Shown here piece after piece: positions 58,650 to 64,000 of a stretch of 64,000 nucleotides of DNA. A program made the position numbers and the translations under genes. The notes under the pieces are model-generated. The model did no database searches, was not told where the DNA came from, and saw only the letters and a program-made list of their open reading frames with translations. The first letter of the stretch is position 1. Every line of letters starts with the position of its first letter. Source of the stretch: Pinus tabuliformis (taxonomy: Eukaryota; Streptophyta; Pinopsida; Pinales; Pinaceae). Location: positions 145,244,605 to 145,308,604 of the forward strand of contig CM062808.1 in NCBI GenBank assembly GCA_031772625.1, given 5' to 3'.

Positions 58650-58757
58650 TGTGCGCCCATCGCACTTAACCCTTGAGGATAGTGTTATGCATAGCTGGTT
58701 TCCTGTTAGCAACCCAGTATGCATCGCACTTTTCGATAGGGACTAGGTGCGATGGTT
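58650..58757 (-). promoter_or_regulatory. LTR-like GTGCGATG motif module near the antisense gene, element 2
   Basis: Minus strand: GTGCGATGCATA ... CTATGCATA ... TTAAGTGCGATGGGCGC, in the same order and orientation as GTGCGATGCATAG ... CTATGCATT ... TAAAGTGCGATGGGC in the LTR U3 (13227-13301 in LTR-B). It lies about 100-200 bases upstream of the ATG of the antisense gene, either in its promoter or first intron. Confidence 0.5.
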
Positions 58758-58861
58758 GAAAGGCAAAATTTTTTAACCCTAGAGGCCCAAAAAACTGAGA
58801 AAAGTTGCGTAAAACTGAAAAAGAATGGTATAGAATTGAAGAGCATAAGGATAGCTCCTAC

Positions 58862-60645
58862 CTGGTCCTCACAGCATGGGAAATGATCCACACAACCTCT
58901 CGCAATCGACTGGTGAAATTTGGGGTAAAAAACTGCTTCAGAGCTCCAAAATCCAAAATTAGAAATGAAATGGTGAAAATGAATTGTTAAAAGTAGTTTT
59001 TATGTTTACGTTTTCATGTATATCAAGTAAATGTTGATTTTATTAATTTTTCATCTATAAATATGTATGTTTAATCATTTTTGATGGAGTTTTGAGTAGG
59101 ATAAAAAAATTGAGAATAGAATCTGACGTGCTAATGGTTAGTTGTCCATCTTTGACCACCAAGCAAACTTTTCATTTTATTTTTGGATTTGATTTAAAAA
59201 TGAAAAGGACACTATAGAGTCCTCTTTAAACTCTTTTCAGACTCTTTAAATAAGAAAAGATAGTCGAGCTCTTGTCTCTTTTAGCTTGTTAGAGTATTGG
59301 AAATGACATCTCTCTCATATTATTTTATCCTTTTTCGAACTTGAGGGATTATTTTACGAAAAAGAACTTATGGAGTTTTATTTTCATCTCTTTTCGAACT
59401 CTCTAAACATGAAAAGGACTGAGTTATCCTGGTCGTTAAACTTGTTAAAATAATAGCGACAATCTTGTCCATATATACAAGACCAAGAGTTTCACTGTCG
59501 CTAGACTCGTTAAAACATCAGATAGCGATGGGTTTGCCCAAAGGGAAAATTATATAACAAGAATATGCTATCCTCCTAAAGCTTGATAAAAAATAAAGAG
59601 GTACTGGTCAACAATGATTGGGGAAAATGGGAAAAATCTTGAAAAATTATGGTAGCGAGTCACTCTTGAGCATAACACTTTCACTTCACCTCCGTGATTG
59701 AGTTGGGTTGGGTTATTCCGTTCGCTGGTCACCATACCATTGGTCTATCACACCATCCATCTTTTTGGGTTAACGCTACAAATTCATCTCAGCGTCACCA
59801 ATATGTTCAAGAGAAGTCATCCAGTTAAAGTCTCATCCGTTGCAATATTATAAACCTTCAATTTCATAACCACCATTCCTGAGCCTTATGTCGTTAGTTC
59901 GTTTTCATCTCCAAAAAACATTTGCCTCGTTTCGTGTCATAGATGTGGGATACATCAAGGCTCTCCTATGATGAGTCACTTCTTGTAGACGACATCTCAT
60001 TGTCCAAGAAGTCGACTTAGAAACACCCTTTCAGAGATTTGAAGCTTGCGTACATCAATGGCAAGTTTTCTCACTTCCGGCAACAGGTTGACATAAATGG
60101 CCTTCGACTGAAAGATTTTGAGTGGTGTTTGACATCGAACCATCTATTCATACCACATAAATTGTATTGTGGTACCTTTAGTATCATCTTCATTATCAGT
60201 GATCCCTCTCGCATCTATTAACAGCTTACATCATTGGTCGGTAATCAAACAATGTCTCTCCATGTTTGACCCTAGAACATCTTTTCACATGGATTGACTT
60301 GTACCTTGAGTGAAGATTGAACGAGTTTGAAGACCTTGGATCTAGTTTCATCCATCTGGGCTGCAATATATTTAAGAGTACAAAAGCATCAAATGTACAC
60401 AGAATTTACACAGATGGTCATCCTAATCATAGACTACAAGTCTATATCTACAGATGACTGTCTGATCTATGTACATGTAATGAAAGTTTATAGAGCTAAG
60501 CATAGGGATGCCTCTCTTAGCTAGTTAATGAAAAGTCATATTATCATGTATTGTATTGTAATTGATGCAGGTCACCTTCCAGTTCGAAACTTCCGATCCT
60601 CATGATAAAGAATTTAACCCGACATGAACATTTACGACCTCATGC
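58862..60645 (+). other. 3' non-coding region of Tat element 2
   Basis: No plus-strand coding frame. On the minus strand near 58862-58960 a short peptide (KQFFTPNFTSRLREVVWIIS) is conserved with element 1 by conservative changes and is followed by GTAGGAGC. Two loose motif copies at 59240-59293 and 59396-59452. The polypurine tract TTTAGGGGGTAAC closes it at 60646-60658. Confidence 0.6.
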
Positions 60646-60658
60646 TTTAGGGGGTAAC

Positions 60659-61252
60659 TGTTATAGACATATTTGGACACATCAACCCAAAACTTACATG
60701 TCAATGTATTAGGGTTCATCAACCCCTAAAATAGTTTTTTTATGCCCTAAACAAACTTAGTCATCTGAATGCCTCATTCCCCAAAATTTCCATCAAGAAA
60801 ATCATCTAGAAAGTGCCTAAACGGAATCATTGTTGAAAGTCCTGTGTTAGGGTGCAACGCATAGCAGGTACTACACCGTCAAAGTGTTATGCATCACAGT
60901 ATGGCCCTCTGTAAAGTGCGATGGGCAAGGTTAGACAAAATTTCGTGAGTGTTTGATGAGTCAGCTGCTTATGGAAGCCTCTAGAAGCTTCTCCTATGTC
61001 ACTTGCCTCCTTGAGTTCGCCCAAGGATGAATAAAGGAACTAGGAAACATTCTCCTATTCCCCTCTTTCATGGAACCAATTCCTAAAAATAGAAAGGAAT
61101 TCATCTTCCCCATTGATGACTCAATGTCTTGCAATCATCTATAAAAGGATCTCTCATCTAAGAGATCAGAAGGTTGAATTATTCTGAGTTGTAAGGAAGT
61201 GCTGCTAGTTTCAGCATTGAGGTGAGGACATTGTGTTATTGTTGGTATGTTC
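60659..61252 (+). repeat. LTR3 of the Tat array, truncated by copia insertion
   Basis: TGTTATAGACATATTTGGAC start; TATAAAA at 61140-61146; matches LTR1 and LTR2 up to GGTATGTTC at 61252, where the copia LTR begins. The rest of LTR3 should follow the copia element outside the window. Confidence 0.9.
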
Positions 61253-61584
61253 TGTTGGCATTATGTTTTCTGGTATGGCTGTATGTTACAGATGTTGTAC
61301 TTGATGGCAACTCCCGTGGCAAGGCTCTCAGTTTGTTGAAATTTAAGAAGGACGCAGGAAACCAGTTCAGAAGGTGCGTACCCGCAGGTACACCATGCAA
61401 GGTCCGCGTCCAGAGACGCAGGCCAGCCGTTCAGGGGGTGCGTCCACCCAGTGCACTCATTTCTAGGCAGAGAAAAGCTCACGTGGGGGTTTCTTGTGAT
61501 TTACTCTTGGTATCTAGCCGACGGTATTGTGTTATTATGGTGTCGGCTTGTGGTATTGTTCCATGTTTTGAGGAGGAGCTTGCC

Positions 61585-61592
61585 TATATAAA
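61585..61592 (+). promoter_or_regulatory. TATA box of the copia LTR
   Basis: TATATAAA in TTGCCTATATAAAGCAAAGG, about 330 bases into the LTR. Transcription should start some 30 bases on, near 61620, placing most of the palindrome array in the transcribed part. Confidence 0.75.
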
Positions 61593-61827
61593 GCAAAGGA
61601 GATCATTTGGATTTAGCAAGTCTTTGGTTGAATATCTTATGATGTGAGATCTGGTCTAGATCTAAAATGCGAATCTACTAAAGGACCGAGATCTCTTTGG
61701 CGCAAGATCAGATCTGTAGATCTGACTGTTTGGGTTACACTTAAAGTCTTGAAATCATTCATACCCGAAGGGACGTAGGTACAGTGAAGGGCAAGTGCGC
61801 CGGGACACAGCACAGTAGAGAGAGATC

Positions 61828-62134
61828 TGCGTGGGGACGCAGGGCAGACCAGGTTCAGGTGCGTCTGGGACGCAGTTCAGTAACTGGATATCTGCGTGGG
61901 GACGCAGGACGACCAAGGTTCAGGTGCGTCCTTGAAGCAACAGGACACGGCGCGATAGTGTATTTGGGTGCGTCCCTGTAGCAACATGACGCGGTGCGAT
62001 AGTGTTTTTGGGTGCGTCCCTGAAGCAACAGGACGCAGAGCAGTTGAAGGAACAGTGCGTTGGCACGCTGCACAGTAGAAGAATACCTGTGGGTGGTCGC
62101 AGGAAAGCAGAAGGTGATCTGCGTCTATACGCAG
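61828..62134 (+). repeat. GCGTCC hairpin array in the copia LTR
   Basis: Perfect stems: CTGCGT-GGGG-ACGCAG at 61828-61843 and 61892-61907; TGCGTCC...GGACGCA at 62013-62037; CTGCGT-CTAT-ACGCAG at 62119-62134; GCGTC-CAGA-GACGC at 61406-61419 outside this span. Imperfect relatives lie between (GTGCGTCCTTGAAGCAACAGGAC, GTGCGTCCCTGTAGCAACATGAC). Confidence 0.8.
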
Positions 62135-62648
62135 GCCACAGAAGGGAAATCTGTGTCCCTGTCTTAAGATGTTCTGTTGATTGTATTTCTCTGTTGATAA
62201 GGTGTTTTGGGTTAATTCTGTTATTGTTGATCTGATAACTGTTGTAGACAGTAACTGTTGTATACTTGTTGATCATTTGATGCTTTATGAAAAGAAGTAG
62301 GGGGTTGTAGCTCCCCTCCAGGAGGAGACTGGAAAACGAGAGAGAGTTGTAGCTCTCTGCAGGTTGCAGCCTGCGTACTGGTAAAGGACTGCACCAGTAC
62401 AAAATTATTGTAAAAGGAGTTTCTAATTTGAAAGAAGATAGAGACATATTGCAGCAGGTGGTTTTCACCCACATTGGGTTTCCACCTTACATCTTGTGTT
62501 CTTTGGTGTGACTATCTGTTTTCTTTGTTCATGCTCATTATTTTATGGTACTGATATGCAAAAATAATTCAAAGTACAAATAAGGAAGATTTGTTAAATT
62601 GCTAGATAATACTGATTCACCCCCCCTCTCAGTATTATTTCCAACAAT

Positions 62649-62660
62649 TGGAATTAGAGC
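62649..62660 (+). other. Primer binding site of the copia element
   Basis: TGGAATTAGAGC, two bases after the LTR end; a decayed form of TGGTATCAGAGC, complementary to the initiator-Met tRNA 3' end used by most plant copia elements. Confidence 0.7.
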
Positions 62661-62705
62661 AGGTCCTTCAGAGAAGCTTGATCGCTTGAAGGTAGATCGT
62701 TCATC

Positions 62706-64000
62706 ATGAGCAACTACGAGAGAGAAGCATCAATCAGGCCACCGGTTTTTGATGGGACAAACTTCAACTATTGGAAGGTAAGAGTTACTGCATATCTTCA
62801 ATCTCTTGGTACAGAAGTTTGGGACATTGCAGAAACAGGCTACGCTTTTCCTTCAGCTACTCCTACAGATCCAGCTGAGAAGAAGAAGTATGAAACAAAT
62901 GCGAAAGCAGTCAGTACTCTATTAGGAAGTATATCCCAAACGGAATTCATGAAGGTAATGCACTTCAAATCCGCAAAAGAAATATGGGACAAAATGATCA
63001 TGAGCTATGAAGGAGATGAACAGGTAAAGCGTGCTAAACTTCAAACTCTCAGGATTCAATATGAGACTCTCAAGATGTATAATGATGAAAGTGTGGCTAA
63101 TTATTTTCTTCAGGTAGATGAGATTGTTAATTGTATGAAAAACTTGGGTGAAGAAATAAAAGAGGCTACAGTAATTGAAAAGATTCTAAGATCATTGTCC
63201 CCCAAGTTTGAATCTAAAGTGTCTGCAATAGAAGAAAAGGAAAATCTCCGAATTCTCACTATGTCTCAGCTACATGGAATTCTAACTTCTTATGAAATGA
63301 GAAAGGGAGGTCCATCAGACAGAAGGGAAGCTGCTTTCAAGGCATCAGGCAAAGAAGATTATTATGAAGCAAGCCATGTTCCGGAAGAAGAGGAAGAAGA
63401 ATCAAATTTTGTCAGAAATCTTCAAAGGGGTTCTGGAAGGTTCAGAGGTAAGATACCTTTTAAATTTTTTTCTTGTGGAAGAGTAGGTCATTATGCTGCA
63501 AAATGTCCTTATAAGGATAAAGGAAAGGAACATGCTAGATGGAACAAGAAACAAAGTGCAAATAAGAAAAGATACTAAACCCATGAAGATAGTGATGGTT
63601 TATCAAGCAGTGATGAAGATGAACAAGGTAATAAATATAAGTTGTTAATGGCATTTGAAGATGATGATTATGAGGATGTTGTAGATGTGGATAACCTCTA
63701 TGATGAAATTACTAGACTCAAGAGATGTATAGAAGAAAAGAATGTGATAATTGATACTCTACAATTTCAAATTGATGAAAAGGAAAAACATCTTGAAAAA
63801 CTAGAAGGTGAAATTGTTGGTCTCAGAAAAGAAATTGAGAAAACAAAAGCTATTAATCTTAAGTTTGTCAAAGGATCTGAAACTTTGGATGAGATTATCA
63901 ATGTGCAGTGGTCTCCTCTAAACAAGACAGGTTTGGGTTATAATGGAGAAACCTCTCAAGCATCCACCTCAAAAAGTTATCTTGATGCAGTAAGAAGAAA
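62706..64000 (+). pseudogene. Copia Gag (UBN2 type) with zinc knuckle, continues past the window
   Basis: Particle protein. ATG at 62706: RPPVFDGTNFNYWKVRVTAYLQSLGTEVWD (DUF4219-like start), KSAKEIWDKMIMSYEGDEQVKRAKLQTLR, YFLQVDEIVNCM (UBN2). An acidic stretch EEEEEES follows. The knuckle reads FFSCGRVGHYAAKC: the first Cys of C-x2-C-x4-H-x4-C is Phe. A single TAA at 63576 interrupts; the same frame goes on with EDSDGLSSSDEDE, a long coiled-coil stretch (EITRLKRCIEEKNVIIDTLQ) and GLGYNGE, to the window end. It is the most intact long plus-strand coding region in the window. Confidence 0.85.

Larger units (their letters stand above)
42594..61252 (+). mobile_element. Tat/Ogre-like Ty3 retrotransposon, element 2 of the tandem pair
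   Basis: Shares LTR2 with element 1; internal region 43640-60658; LTR3 60659-61252 is cut by a copia insertion. Same order of domains as element 1. A 4.2-kb unclassified insertion splits gag near its start. The internal regions of the two elements align throughout with clear but moderate divergence, and stops are mostly not shared, so the pair is older than the 13.1-kb duplication. Confidence 0.9.
61253..62646 (+). repeat. Copia 5' LTR, 1394 bp
   Basis: TGTTGGCATTATG to TTTCCAACA, TG...CA with inverted ends TGTTGG/CCAACA. A TATATAAA box at 61585-61592. Between about 61375 and 62140 it has many hyphenated palindromes of TGCGTC/GACGCA, giving a GC-rich patch unlike the rest of the window. Open frames within it (61222-61647, 61920-62474 minus) look fortuitous. 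Confidence 0.9.
61253..64000 (+). mobile_element. Ty1/copia retrotransposon inserted in LTR3 (5' part only)
   Basis: LTR, primer binding site and gag are visible; pol and the 3' LTR are beyond the window. The bases before the LTR (TGTTC, 61248-61252) are the expected left target-site copy. The UBN2-type Gag assigns it to copia. Confidence 0.85.

Noticed and set aside
58862..58960. First coding exon of the antisense gene ending at GTAGGAGC
   Set aside because: The peptide is conserved in both elements, but its phase (2) does not fit the main exon (needs 1), and the alternative phase has a stop; left as a candidate only.
61222..61647. 141-codon open frame in the copia LTR, and 61920-62474 on the minus strand
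   Set aside because: They cross the TATA box and the hairpin array; the reading is explained by GC-rich repeats without stops, and there is no domain.
1..64000. CRISPR arrays, rRNA, tRNA genes or bacterial operons
   Set aside because: No spaced identical short repeats, no cloverleaf or rRNA core sequences seen; the tRNA-like strings are primer binding sites.

Overview
The window is nuclear DNA from a seed plant with a large, transposon-packed genome, most likely a gymnosperm/conifer (inference: no host gene in 64 kb, old nested retroelements, an L1 with RNase H, Tat-type Ty3 elements with a second RNase H, UBN2-Gag copia; an angiosperm is not excluded). There is no bacterial or organellar signature, and no tRNA, rRNA or CRISPR. 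Essentially every base belongs to a retrotransposon, and all coding sequences but one spliced antisense reading frame carry stops or frameshifts.

Layout. (1) 1-27176 is dominated by a head-to-tail duplication with a unit of about 13.1 kb: copy 1 = 975-14075, copy 2 = 14077-27176. Each unit contains, in order: an RTE-like LINE split by a 7.36-kb L1-type LINE with a 16-bp target-site duplication; the LINE's (CAT)n tail; an AT-rich tract; a minus-strand Ty3 integrase fragment; a solo LTR; and one Tat-family LTR. The two units are almost identical except for a 4.8-kb island inside the L1. (2) 26135-61252 is a tandem pair of Tat/Ogre-like Ty3 elements sharing their middle LTR (LTR1 26135-27164, LTR2 42594-43639, LTR3 60659-61252). 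Each has an Arg-tRNA-type primer binding site, a leader, a Gln/Tyr-rich Gag, protease, RT, RNase H, integrase, a second archaeal-type RNase H, and then a minus-strand gene with a conserved GT-AG intron before the 3' LTR. Element 1 is interrupted in gag by a 2.63-kb deleted chromovirus (31061-33690, TSD CAGAA). Element 2 is interrupted in gag by a 4.2-kb unclassified insertion (about 45606-49801) carrying a decayed coiled-coil gene. (3) 61253-64000 is the 5' LTR, primer binding site and gag of a Ty1/copia element inserted into LTR3; it runs off the window.

How it works together. LTRs supply promoters (TATA boxes) and poly(A) signals; Gag, protease, RT/RNase H and integrase would form the particle, copy the RNA and insert the cDNA; the LINE ORF2 proteins nick DNA and prime reverse transcription at the target. 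Nearly all are inactive here.

Most notable: the spliced antisense gene, fully open in element 2, with a cis-motif module near its 5' end that is also found in the element's LTRs; the L1-confined divergence island inside a near-identical tandem duplication; and the coiled-coil pseudogene in the unclassified insertion. Coordinates and motif matches were read by eye; family names rest on recognised motifs, not on database searches.
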